Below the pieces are notes generated by a model. That model saw only the letters and a program-made list of their open reading frames with translations, was not told the DNA's origin and searched no databases. 13,492 nucleotides of DNA, from contig JBKPDO010000245.1 in NCBI GenBank assembly GCA_046727955.1, positions 1 through 13,492 of the forward strand, given 5' to 3'. Made by a program: the position numbers and the translations under genes. This DNA is from DASVXQ01 sp046727955 (GTDB lineage Bacteria; Actinomycetota; CALGFH01). Below are positions 7,013 to 13,492 of this stretch, piece after piece (the first letter of the stretch is position 1; the number at the start of each line of letters is the position of its first letter).

Positions 7013-7838
7013 GTGTCTTGGCCTAGCAGTCTCGGGCCCCGAGGAGTACGAGGCCGTTGTGGGGCGGGCGCTGGCCAACGCCACGCCCGTGGGCCGGGTT
7101 GGCGACGCGCTGGTGGTGCGCTGGCAAGACCCCTCTGGGGTGCGGCTGATCGCCAGCATCCAGGATGGCAGTGTCACCGACCTGCTGCCGTCCTACGCCA
7201 GCGAGCCAGGCGCCCAGTTCGCCGACGTGCGGATGGTCAACGACGAGGTTGCAACGGCCGCTGTCGTCGACGAGGCGGGCGAGCAGTCCACCCAGATGGC
7301 CGTCGAGCTGGAGGATCGTGCCGTCATTCGTGCGGCCGGTGGCGCGCATCCTGGGGGCCGGGCCAGCGTTGTCGCGTTGGGCGTCGACGTGGGTGTCCAC
7401 GCTGACGAGCACGCCTTCGCGGACTCGCCTGCGAGCCTACTCGGCGCCGCCGACGAGGCAGGCGACCCGCCGGCGCACTTTGTCGAACGGGGCTGGTCGT
7501 GGCCGCCCCGGATGGCCGCCCAATCGTTCATCTCCCACGGCGTGTTCGGCGACCCCGCCGACGCACAAGCGTTCGCGCGACTTGCTGGCATCGTTCCCTA
7601 TGCCGAACGTCGCACCGTGTCCCTCACGGGCCAGGCATTCATCGTCGCCCGCGTTCGCACCGTCGGGTTCGAGGCTGACCTCTGCCTGCCGGGTTCGGAT
7701 CATCCTCAGACGCCCACCGCTGGGCAGGTCGTCGCCGGCACCGTCTTCCTTGTCGCCGCCATGGGCCTGGCCCTGCCGGACGGCTATGGCGCGAAACGCC
7801 CACGGGGCCGGTTTCTTCGCCGCCGCAACGCCAACTGA
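6996..7838 (+). CDS. Passenger protein of unknown function (280 aa)
   Basis: I cannot assign a function. The protein opens with MASNFECLGLAVSGPEEYEAVV and has a beta-rich N-terminal part (ALVVRWQDPSGVRLIASI, SVTDLLPSYASEPGAQF, VVDEAGEQSTQMAVELEDRAV). A Pro/Ala/Asp-rich linker with WSWPPRM follows, then a second part with AERRTVSLTGQAFIVARVRTVGFEADLCLP and a basic tail (KRPRGRFLRRR). The two halves look like related beta-rich modules, which is an impression only. ATG 6996 has no ribosome binding site but follows TAGACT by 6 nt, so it is probably leaderless. The gene starts inside the run-off end of the broken integrase tail and ends directly before an in-frame fragment of another integrase. 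It seems to have replaced that integrase's body. Confidence 0.7.
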   Translation: MASNFECLGLAVSGPEEYEAVVGRALANATPVGRVGDALVVRWQDPSGVRLIASIQDGSVTDLLPSYASEPGAQFADVRMVNDEVATAAVVDEAGEQSTQMAVELEDRAVIRAAGGAHPGGRASVVALGVDVGVHADEHAFADSPASLLGAADEAGDPPAHFVERGWSWPPRMAAQSFISHGVFGDPADAQAFARLAGIVPYAERRTVSLTGQAFIVARVRTVGFEADLCLPGSDHPQTPTAGQVVAGTVFLVAAMGLALPDGYGAKRPRGRFLRRRNAN

Positions 7839-7847
7839 GCGGGCCAC

Positions 7848-7875
7848 AAGCCGATCGCCGCACCCAAGCCGATCG
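7848..7875. repeat. Short direct repeat AAGCCGATCG, 18-bp period
   Basis: AAGCCGATCG occurs at 7848-7857 and 7866-7875. It lies at the join between the 280-residue passenger gene and the truncated integrase tail, so it may be a scar of that rearrangement. Chance is also possible in GC-rich sequence. Confidence 0.4.
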
Positions 7876-8093
7876 AGTTCAGTGAAGCCTGCCTGACCTG
7901 CCCGATGTTCATCACCACCCCCAAGTTCCTCGAAAAGCACCGCGCCCACCGCGAGCAAACGCGACGACTGATCGCCACCGCCACGACCAAGGGCCAGCTG
8001 CGGCTGGCCGAGATGAACCAGCAGGTCCTCACCAATCTGGACCGGATCATCACCGCACTTGAAGCCGAGACACCCGCCGCGGCCGACCCAGGC

Positions 8094-8099
8094 GAGGAG
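8094..8099 (+). promoter_or_regulatory. Ribosome binding site GAGGAG
   Basis: GAGGAG lies 7 nt upstream of ATG 8107 and sets that start, inside the end of the integrase fragment. Confidence 0.6.
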
Positions 8100-8106
8100 A
8101 TAACCG

Positions 8107-8568
8107 ATGCGGACTGACAACTCCCATCACTTGGTCGCCGCCGCACGCCGCCGCAGCGCTGCAACGCACGAGCGTGCCGTCACGGCACTACGCCGCCTGG
8201 ATGCGACCGGCCGCCCGGTCAGTTTCGATATCGTCGCCCGCGAGGCCGGCGTCTCGCGTTCGTGGCTCTACGCGCAGCCGGACCTGCGCGCCGAGATTGA
8301 GCAGCTCCGCACCCGCCATGATCCAGCGGCATCGTTCTCGCCGTCGGTGCCGATCCCGGCCCGGCAGCGCGCCTCGGATGCTTCCCTGCGGCACCGGCTC
8401 GAGACCGCGGGTGCCGAGATCCGCCGGTTACGGGAGGAGAACCGGCAACTCCGCGAGCGACTCGCCTGGGCGCACGGCGAACTCCGAACAGCTACGGTTC
8501 ACGGACCGACTGGTAACAGGGACCCGTCGGAACGGAGCAGATCGGCAGCGATTGGCCCCTGCTCCTGA
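8107..8568 (+). CDS. DUF6262 / TnpC-like helper protein of tyrosine-recombinase clusters (153 aa)
   Basis: Small accessory protein usually encoded after large integrases in Tn554-like and actinobacterial multi-recombinase clusters, where it is thought to aid recombination or orientation. Residues about 36-60 (VSFDIVAREAGVSRSWLYAQP) form a clear helix-turn-helix. Residues about 90-130 (RHRLETAGAEIRRLREENRQLRERL) predict a coiled coil, probably for dimerisation. The C-terminus ends AAIGPCS, close to the SVTIGPC end I recall for this family, so the protein looks full length. ATG 8107 is preceded by GAGGAG and overlaps the stop of the upstream integrase fragment by 11 nt. All recombinases of its own cluster upstream are broken, so it is an orphan unless it serves the nested element's recombinases. 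Family call from memory of the HTH and tail pattern. Confidence 0.8.
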   Translation: MRTDNSHHLVAAARRRSAATHERAVTALRRLDATGRPVSFDIVAREAGVSRSWLYAQPDLRAEIEQLRTRHDPAASFSPSVPIPARQRASDASLRHRLETAGAEIRRLREENRQLRERLAWAHGELRTATVHGPTGNRDPSERSRSAAIGPCS

Positions 8569-8651
8569 AAGCCCCCAGACGGCTCGCCAGCACGGGTCGA
8601 AGCGGTACGGTAAGCGGGTCCGCCGCCAGCCGCCGCCACTTCAGCCTTGTC

Positions 8652-8657
8652 GAGGAA
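8652..8657 (+). promoter_or_regulatory. Ribosome binding site GAGGAA
   Basis: GAGGAA lies 5 nt upstream of ATG 8663 and supports that start for the small membrane protein. The 94-base gap after the DUF6262 gene contains TACGGT (8606-8611), a possible -10, but no clear -35. Confidence 0.55.
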
Positions 8658-8662
8658 CTCCC

Positions 8663-8890
8663 ATGTCGCGTCGGCCGATTCTGCTGCTTTTCGCCGTGGT
8701 CGCCGGCCTGCTGTCGGTGCTGCTTGCGATCGCGGTCAACATCGCCACCGGCGGTCAGCTCCCCGGCCCCCTCGCCCCCTACCGAGGGCTCGCCTGGCCG
8801 GCCGTTGCCGTGCTTACGGTAACGACGGTGGGGCTGGCAATTGGCAGTTCGCCCTTGACCCGCCCGCCGGCTCGCACGCCTCGCCGGTGA
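8663..8890 (+). CDS. Small membrane protein, two predicted helices, coupled to STAND ATPase (75 aa)
   Basis: The protein starts MSRRPILLLFAVVAGLLSVL. Residues about 6-29 and about 42-62 (GLAWPAVAVLTVTTVGLAIGS) are two hydrophobic segments joined by a short Gly/Pro loop, with basic residues at both ends. It is therefore probably a membrane hairpin with both termini in the cytoplasm. A strong ribosome binding site precedes ATG 8663. The TGA at 8888-8890 overlaps the GTG at 8887 of the NB-ARC/TPR gene, so the two are translationally coupled. I recall similar hydrophobic segments fused at the N-terminus of other actinobacterial NB-ARC/TPR proteins. This could therefore be a natural split of one membrane-anchored protein or a frameshift between the two parts. 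No enzymatic motif is present. Confidence 0.65.
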   Translation: MSRRPILLLFAVVAGLLSVLLAIAVNIATGGQLPGPLAPYRGLAWPAVAVLTVTTVGLAIGSSPLTRPPARTPRR

Positions 8891-10911
8891 CCGGCGGGAC
8901 GACACTGGCTGCTCACGTGCCCCTCCCGGTGGTCCCGGCCGAGCTGCCACCAGACATCACTACCTTCACCGGCCGGCAGGCCGAACTGGCGCGGCTCGGT
9001 GCGCTGCTTGCCCCTTCCCAGCTCCCGGCGCGTGCGGTCGCGCTCGTGATCGTGGTGATCGCCGGCAAGCCCGGCGTGGGCAAGTCAGCGCTCGCCGTCC
9101 ACCTTGCCCACCAGGCGGCCTCGCGGTATCCCGACGCCCAGCTGTACGTGGACCTCTGCGGCAGCGAGCCCGAGCCGCTGGCTCCCGACGACGTGCTTGG
9201 CCGGTTCCTGCGCGCGCTTGGCCGGCGAGCCGACGACATCCCCGTCGGCCTCGCCGACCAGACCGCAGCCTACCGTTCGGCGCTGGCCGGCAAGCGGGCA
9301 CTGGTGGTGCTCGACAACGCCACCAGCGAAGCGCAGGTCCGGCCGCTCCTGCCCGGCAGCCCAACCTGCGCGGTGCTGGTGACCAGTCGGCGGGCACTGG
9401 CCGCACTCGACGGCACGACCCCGGTCACCCTGGAGGTCCTCGACGAGGACGAGGCGGTGGCGCTGCTCGGCGGACTCGCCGGTCCCGACCGCGTCGCGGC
9501 CGAGCCGGCGGCGGCCGCGACCGTCGTCCGCCACTGTGGCCTGCTGCCCCTGGCCGTCCGGATCGCCGGGGCACGGCTGCGCAGCCGCCCGGCCTGGACG
9601 GTCGCCACCCTGGCCGGCCAGCTCGCCGATGAGCACCAGCGGCTGCAGCGGCTGCGCCTGGGCGACCTGGACGTCAGGACGAGCTTCGCGCTCAGCTACG
9701 CCGGCCTGGACCCGGCTGCCGCGCGCGCGTTCCGGCTACTCGGGCTGCTCACCGGCCCGGACTTCGCCGCCGGGGTGGCCGCCGCGCTGACCGCCACCGC
9801 GGTGGAGGAGGTGGAGGCGACGCTTGAGGGGCTGGCCGAAGCCCAGCTGCTGGAAACCCCGGCAGCCGGGCGCTACCACTTCCACGACCTGCTGCGCCTG
9901 TTCGCCCGCGAGCGCGCCGACAGCGAGGAGCCCGCGGCCCAGCAGCACGCGGCGCTGGAACGCGCGTTCGCCTGGTACCGAGCCAGGACCCAGGATGCGG
10001 TTGCGCAACTCCAGACGCGCACCCCCGCCAATGAGGAACCGGCAGCTCGGCAGGCCGCCTGGGCCTGGCTGGAGCGCGAGCGGCCGAACCTGGTCGCCGC
10101 CGTCGAACAGGCCGCCAGCCGGCACCTGGACGTACTGGCCGCCGACTTGGCGTTCGCCCTGGACGACTTCTTCGACCGCGGCGGGTATGCTGCCAACGCC
10201 CACCGAGTCGCCGAGGTGGCCCTGGTGGCGACGCGGCGCACTGGCGATCGTCGCGGCCAAGCTAAAGCCCTGCACCGCCTCGGCAGCTCCTACCGCGGTC
10301 GGGGTCAGTTCGGCGAGGCGATCAGCTATCACACGCAGCACCTGGAGGTGGCGCGCGAGCTGAGTCATCGCGGCCGCCAGGCGCAGGCGTTGATGAACCT
10401 TGGCAGCACCTACCGTGACCAGCGCCGTTTCGACGAAGCAATCGATTACTACCAGCAGAGCCTCACGCTCTGCCGTGAACCGCAAGGCGCAGAGCGGCTG
10501 GTTGCAATGGAAGGCCGCATCTTGAGCAACCTCGGCCTCACCTACCACCAGCAGGGCCAGCTCGACAAGGCGATCGCCTGCTATGAGCAAAGCCTCGCCG
10601 CCGCCCGCGGGGCGGGTGACCACCCCGGCGCGGGCACGGTGCTGCTGCGGCTGGGTGACATCTCCCGTGTGCAACAGCGCCTTGAGGACGCCGCCGCCTG
10701 CTACCAGCAAAGCCTGGGGTTCTTCCAGGAGGGCAACCACCGCCACAGCGAGGGGCTTGCCCTGTTGCACCTCGGGTCGGTCATGGCAGCCATGCGCAAT
10801 GAGCAGGCCGCGCGAAAGCACTGGCACGACGCGCTCGTGATCTTTGTAGATCTTGGCGCACCCCAAGCCGACGAGGTTCGGGCTCTGCTGGGGTCCACCC
10901 CCGACAGCTGA
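8887..10911 (+). CDS. STAND ATPase: NB-ARC domain with C-terminal TPR repeats (674 aa)
   Basis: Signal-transduction ATPase of the AP-ATPase/NB-ARC group. Visible motifs are Walker A GKPGVGKSA (residues 60-68, Lys66), Walker B ALVVLDN (Asp143), a sensor-like VLVTSRR, GLLPLAVRIAGARL (from Gly218) and an MHD-like FHD at residues 332-334. An ARM/winged-helix-like region follows. About five tetratricopeptide repeats then run from residue 455 to 660, with typical AKALHRLGSSYRGRGQFGEA and NLGLTYHQQGQLDKA units. Such proteins oligomerise when the repeats sense a ligand. Family members include AfsR-type regulators and antiphage sensors, but there is no DNA-binding or effector domain here. The start is GTG 8887, overlapping the stop of the membrane protein, with no ribosome binding site of its own. 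Function (regulation or defence) is undetermined. Confidence 0.85.
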   Translation: MTGGTTLAAHVPLPVVPAELPPDITTFTGRQAELARLGALLAPSQLPARAVALVIVVIAGKPGVGKSALAVHLAHQAASRYPDAQLYVDLCGSEPEPLAPDDVLGRFLRALGRRADDIPVGLADQTAAYRSALAGKRALVVLDNATSEAQVRPLLPGSPTCAVLVTSRRALAALDGTTPVTLEVLDEDEAVALLGGLAGPDRVAAEPAAAATVVRHCGLLPLAVRIAGARLRSRPAWTVATLAGQLADEHQRLQRLRLGDLDVRTSFALSYAGLDPAAARAFRLLGLLTGPDFAAGVAAALTATAVEEVEATLEGLAEAQLLETPAAGRYHFHDLLRLFARERADSEEPAAQQHAALERAFAWYRARTQDAVAQLQTRTPANEEPAARQAAWAWLERERPNLVAAVEQAASRHLDVLAADLAFALDDFFDRGGYAANAHRVAEVALVATRRTGDRRGQAKALHRLGSSYRGRGQFGEAISYHTQHLEVARELSHRGRQAQALMNLGSTYRDQRRFDEAIDYYQQSLTLCREPQGAERLVAMEGRILSNLGLTYHQQGQLDKAIACYEQSLAAARGAGDHPGAGTVLLRLGDISRVQQRLEDAAACYQQSLGFFQEGNHRHSEGLALLHLGSVMAAMRNEQAARKHWHDALVIFVDLGAPQADEVRALLGSTPDS

Positions 10912-10914
10912 ACC

Positions 10915-10929
10915 GACTGTGCACCAGTC
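10915..10929. repeat. Perfect dyad GACTG-TGCAC-CAGTC after the STAND gene
   Basis: Five-base arms GACTG and CAGTC flank TGCAC, 3 nt after the stop of the NB-ARC gene. It could fold as a short hairpin, but it has no T-run and a weak stem. It also contains TGCACCA, the core shared by the two ends of the nested element, with GAC/GTC arms like the left end. Confidence 0.4.
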
Positions 10930-11099
10930 ACGACCGCGAGGGTCGATGCATGGTGGGACGCCGCCACCTTCACCGAATCACGTGTTCGCCGCTGCTCTGA
11001 GCGGGTCGGCAACCGAAAGGGCGGCCGACGGGAGGCGGCGGCACAGGCCGCATGGAACGCGGCCGCACTGGACAACAGCCAAAGCCTGTACATCCCCTA

Positions 11100-11400
11100 T
11101 TACCCCTTAGCTACAGCATCGATTCGATAACAACCGACGCCCTCTACGCTGCTCCCAGACTGTTGGTTGAACGCGTCTCGTACGTCATCCATGACACAAC
11201 GTTGCTGGTCAGGAGATAGACGCTTCGCTCGACTGAAGATACCGACGAAGTCGGCCACTGTGGTGTCGCCGTCGCCGGCCACCGTGACCAGGTCGGGGAA
11301 GGCGGCCTCCACCAGGGCCGTCTTGCCAGTCCCAGGCGGGCCATAGAGCTAAGGTGGGCATACCCGCAGCGCGGAGCGCCCGCAGCGCCGTGACGTCGAC
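11100..11400 (-). pseudogene. Fragment of an AAA (MoxR-like) ATPase, frameshifted
   Basis: On the minus strand LRALRAAGMPTLA reads in one frame, and LYGPPGTGKTALVEAAFPDL then continues in another. The join, near 11345-11352, is a one-base frameshift. GPPGTGKT is a canonical Walker A, and the following VTVAGDGDTTVADFVG fits the N-terminal part of AAA/MoxR ATPases as I remember them. Homology stops at about 11241. The frame then runs through unrelated sequence to a stop at 11100. Walker B, sensor and arginine-finger regions are absent, so the gene is dead. Where the missing part went cannot be seen in this window. Confidence 0.55.
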
Positions 11401-11870
11401 AGCTCCTCGGGACCTGGCAATCACGCGCCTACAACGCCCGATGACCAGCAACGATGGGATCCGCTGACAACCGCCTGATGGAAAGTTGATGGAGTGAGGC
11501 GGAGGCACGCACCAGACCAGAGGTACAACGCCGCGCTTCGTGCGTCTGGCTGCGAAGATCGCACTGCCACCGAAGCGTCGGCGAGATCGTTGATGGGCCG
11601 TGAGGTCGATTCTCCGGAGCCGTACGCGTCGCGATGGGGTCCATGTCCAGGGCCCGTGGACCCTCGCACTCGGAATGGAACCCCCTGGCACAATCGTCCG
11701 CCTGGCAGGACGACGCCGTCGGCATTGACCGAACATGTGGTCCCGCGCTCGCGGCTGAACCCAGCGAGCTTACCGGTAGGGACCACCATGGACCGTCAGC
11801 GTCCTACACTCGAGCGCGAGTCGAGGCCCTGACGTCCAAATCGTGACGTAGTGATGGGGGTGGCGTAGGG

Positions 11871-12077
11871 ATGCCGGTCGAGATTGGACTCTGGCGGGTC
11901 GATGGGGATGAGCCAACCAAGCTGACGTCGTCCGGTGTCCCGCTGGAGTCACGGCTGGAGGGGCTCATCGAACGCGACCCGACCATCCTCGGCACGCCGC
12001 TGCTGCTCATCGGTCGGCAAGTCCCCACTAGCCACAATGCCATGCAGTTAGGGACTTCGGCAGCTTATGCCAGGTAG
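11871..12077 (+). pseudogene. Truncated N-terminus of a NucS/DUF91-like nuclease-family protein
   Basis: The frame starts MPVEIGLWRVDGDEPTKL and continues PLESRLEGLIERDPTILGTPLLLIGRQVPTSH. This matches my memory of the N-terminus of actinobacterial proteins related to endonuclease NucS, whose PD-(D/E)xK catalytic core (around an ELKR motif) comes immediately after. Here that core is missing. After PTSH the sequence diverges at about 12028, where the neighbouring insertion sequence begins. The start ATG 11871 has a G-run (11856-11860) 10 nt upstream, so the gene was probably functional before interruption. The remaining ~50 native residues cannot be active as a nuclease. Confidence 0.55.
12019..12057. 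repeat. 7-bp inverted repeat AAGTCCC / GGGACTT spanning the IS junction
   Basis: AAGTCCC at 12019-12025 is mirrored by GGGACTT at 12051-12057. The first copy lies within the nuclease reading frame and the second within the tail of the transposase gene. It may be chance, or it may have been part of target choice. Confidence 0.3.
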
Positions 12078-13492
12078 GGTCGACGGGAGGACGCTGACGG
12101 CCTGGGCGGGCGGCATGGTCGGCTGCGGCCAGCTGCGATGCTGGGCACGCTTGAGCTGGTAGTTGCTCATCTTGCGCTTCACCGCCCGAGGGAAGGCCCG
12201 CAAGCGGCGTGGCGGCAGCAGCCCGGTCAGCAACTCCTCGACCGCCGTGCGGACCGCGGCGGCGATCTGCTCAGGGGGAAAACGCCGGCCGGGCGATCAC
12301 CTGGCGGCGCACGACCCGCAGACTACGGATAAACGACAGCCGGTCGGGGTCCAAGTCCTCGGCCAGCGCGGCGGTGTGCATCACCGCTCGCAGGGCGTAG
12401 TGGACCAACAGGTGCGCCCAGACCTCCTGGGCGACCAGCTCCGGGCTCTTGGAGCGCAGCACCTGCTTGGGGCCGCGCTGGGTCGTCTTCAACTCCGCCA
12501 GCGCGGTCTCGATCTCCCACCGCTCGGTGTACAGCGCGGCCAGCTCGTGGGCGGGCGCCAGGTCGGGGTCAAGGATGGTGGTCACCAGCCGGTAGCGGTC
12601 CACGCTGGTGCGCCGGCCCGGGTCGGCAAGGGTGTACTCGATGACCCGCACCGTGATCGGGTGGCGCCTGCGGCGGTCGGAGGCGGCATACAACCGGCTC
12701 AGCCACGACCCGTCCGAAAGCACCTGGTCAACCGGCAGCTTGGGGGCGGTCTTGCTGCCGCACTTGACCCGCCACAGCAGGTCCGCGCCGGTGCGGGCCA
12801 TGGCCCGCCACAGCTCGGCGCCGACAAACAGCCGGTCGGCCAGCAGCAGCACCCCCGGCCCAAGCGGCCCGCCCTCGCGGGCCAGCTGGCGGGCCAGGGT
12901 CTGCTCACCGCTTGAGTAGGGACCCTGGACGGCGTCGACGATCGCGTGCGTGCCCGCCTCCACCAGCCCCACCACCCGCACCTGCGGGAACGCCCCCTGC
13001 CCCTCCCCCCGGCCGCTCTTGGCGCGCCCCAACGCCTGGTTGGCGGGGCTGTCGGGCACGTCCAGGCAGGTCCCGTCCAACACCAGCAGCCGCCAGTGGC
13101 GATACCACGCGCCCCGGGTCGCCTGGGTCGCCAACGGCCGGGCGGCCCTGGCGAACAGCACCTTGAGCGGCTCGGGGCCCAGCCGGGTGCGGGCCTCGAC
13201 CAGCGCCGAGGCGCCCGGCACGTGCCAGTACGGCCAGCTGCGCCGACCCCGCCGTGCCTGCTGCGCCCAGCCCAGCCCCTCCACCAGGCAGCGCAGCACC
13301 TCCTCGTAGGCGGCATGGCTATACAGCGCCAACGCCAACACGAAGTAGACGACCACGCGGGCGGGCAGCAGCCGGCGGCGCTGCTCGGCCCGGCCGGTCT
13401 CATCGACCACACGATCCACCAGCTCTGGCGGAAAGGTGCTGGTCAGGGCGCCCAGCGCGATCCGGTCGGTGATCGGCGGCGGCGAGGGCAGC
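12028..13492 (-). mobile_element. IS4-family insertion sequence, partial (runs off the right edge)
   Basis: The element is recognised by its IS4-type transposase on the minus strand. It interrupts the nuclease-like gene, whose homology ends near 12028. The exact terminal repeat cannot be defined because the other end lies outside the window. The boundary is estimated to within about 20 nt. Confidence 0.6.
12048..13492 (-). pseudogene. IS4-family DDE transposase with a one-base frameshift near the C-terminus
   Basis: The minus-strand frame is open from the window edge (LPSPPPITDRIALGALTSTF) through the IS4 N-terminal domain. A first Asp lies in LLVLDGTCLDVP (near 13077) and a second in LLLADRLFVG (near 12836). 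The Y-x2-R-x3-E-x6-K signature is YTERWEIETALAELK, near 12490-12531. All catalytic residues are therefore present. The frame stops at 12271-12273 after ARPAFSP. One frame over, EQIAAAVRTAVEELLTGLLP and RAFPRAVKRKMSNYQLKR restore the expected C-terminus up to TAA 12048-12050. The shift lies in a run of five Cs before TGA, either an indel or a recoding site. The true start is beyond 13492; the internal ATG at 13419 is not the likely start. Confidence 0.75.

Larger units (their letters stand above)
7839..8117 (+). pseudogene. C-terminal fragment of a CxxCP-tail tyrosine recombinase
   Basis: In frame right after the stop of the 280-residue gene, the sequence reads SEACLTCPMFITTPKFLEKHRAHREQ, then KGQLRLAEMNQQVLTNLDRIITALEA. 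I recognise this as the conserved C-terminus of large actinobacterial integrases that precede DUF6262 genes. There is no start codon before the CxxC motif (the first ATG is at 7905) and no catalytic domain. The end is native-looking: its TGA at 8115-8117 overlaps the ATG of the DUF6262 gene by 11 nt. It may still be translated from ATG 7905 or serve only as a leader for the next gene. Confidence 0.65.
10912..11870. other. Gene-poor stretch with decayed fragments
   Basis: No intact gene is convincing here. A frame open after the NB-ARC stop (10912 to about 11130) encodes EAAAQAAWNAAALDNSQSLY but has no start codon and no recognisable family. A frameshifted AAA ATPase fragment lies on the minus strand (11100-11400). 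From 11400 to 11850 several short frames exist on both strands with no motifs. TACACT at 11805-11810 could be a -10 for the gene at 11871, but it has no matching -35. Confidence 0.5.

Noticed and set aside
6602..7177. N-terminal extension of the minus-strand passenger gene up to 7177
   Set aside because: The extension would cross the element end and run antisense to the integrase tail and the 6996 gene. A leaderless start at 6601 fits better.
322..7838. Simple insertion of 322-7838 into one CxxCP-tail integrase gene
   Set aside because: About 500 residues of that integrase are missing between the two fragments, so a clean insertion cannot explain the layout.
7437..8120. Minus-strand 227-codon frame
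   Set aside because: It lies opposite the 280-residue gene and the integrase tail, which have better composition and recognisable motifs.
9736..10866. Minus-strand 376-codon frame opposite the STAND gene
   Set aside because: It mirrors the TPR-coding sequence; the plus strand has clear NB-ARC and TPR motifs.
10915..10929. Rho-independent terminator for the STAND operon
   Set aside because: The stem has only 5 bp and there is no T-run after it; too weak to call.
10912..11130. Plus-strand open frame after the STAND stop, as a small gene or stop-codon readthrough extension
   Set aside because: No start codon, no ribosome binding site, no recognised domain, and no recoding signal at the TGA.
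11209..11736. Minus-strand 175-codon frame as a gene
   Set aside because: Arg-rich with no family. Its only meaningful part overlaps the AAA fragment in the wrong frame.

Overview
The window comes from a high-GC Gram-positive bacterium, almost certainly an actinomycete. Coding regions are strongly GC-biased at third positions, several starts are GTG, GTG/TGA overlaps couple genes, two genes look leaderless, and the protein families are typical of Streptomyces-like genomes. The genus cannot be fixed from this sequence. No rRNA, tRNA, CRISPR array or housekeeping operon is visible; this is an accessory, recombination-prone region.

Positions 1-8568 hold two layers of tyrosine-recombinase machinery. 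The outer layer is a decayed multi-recombinase cluster. It comprises an N-terminal fragment of one large integrase (1-325), a large second integrase with several lesions (322-2181, continuing at 6656-7012), the last ~90 codons of an integrase with a CxxCP tail (7839-8117), and an apparently intact DUF6262/TnpC-like helper (8107-8568). The inner layer is a compact element of about 4.47 kb (about 2182-6655) that splits the second integrase exactly between two conserved residues. It carries two complete tyrosine recombinases (2249-3451 and 3444-5858, overlapping by 8 nt) and one unidentified passenger gene on the opposite strand (5870-6601). Imperfect inverted repeats sharing CTGCACCA lie within 10 bases of each junction. 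A second unidentified passenger gene (6996-7838) sits where the body of the CxxCP-tail integrase should be.

Positions 8663-10911 encode a two-gene unit: a 75-residue protein with two predicted membrane helices, then a 674-residue STAND ATPase (NB-ARC plus TPRs) that starts inside its stop codon. The pair may be a membrane-anchored sensor/effector split over two cistrons, or a single ancestral protein broken by a frameshift.

Positions 10912-11870 have no intact gene, only a frameshifted AAA/MoxR-type ATPase fragment on the minus strand. A truncated N-terminus of a NucS/DUF91-like nuclease (from 11871) is cut off near 12030 by an IS4-family insertion sequence. The IS transposase runs on the minus strand past the right edge and carries a one-base frameshift at a CCC-TGA site.

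Overall the window reads as repeated insertion of recombinase elements into related recombinase genes, with a few intact passenger or possible defence genes among the debris. Family assignments rest on motif recognition and memory of protein families; no database search was run.
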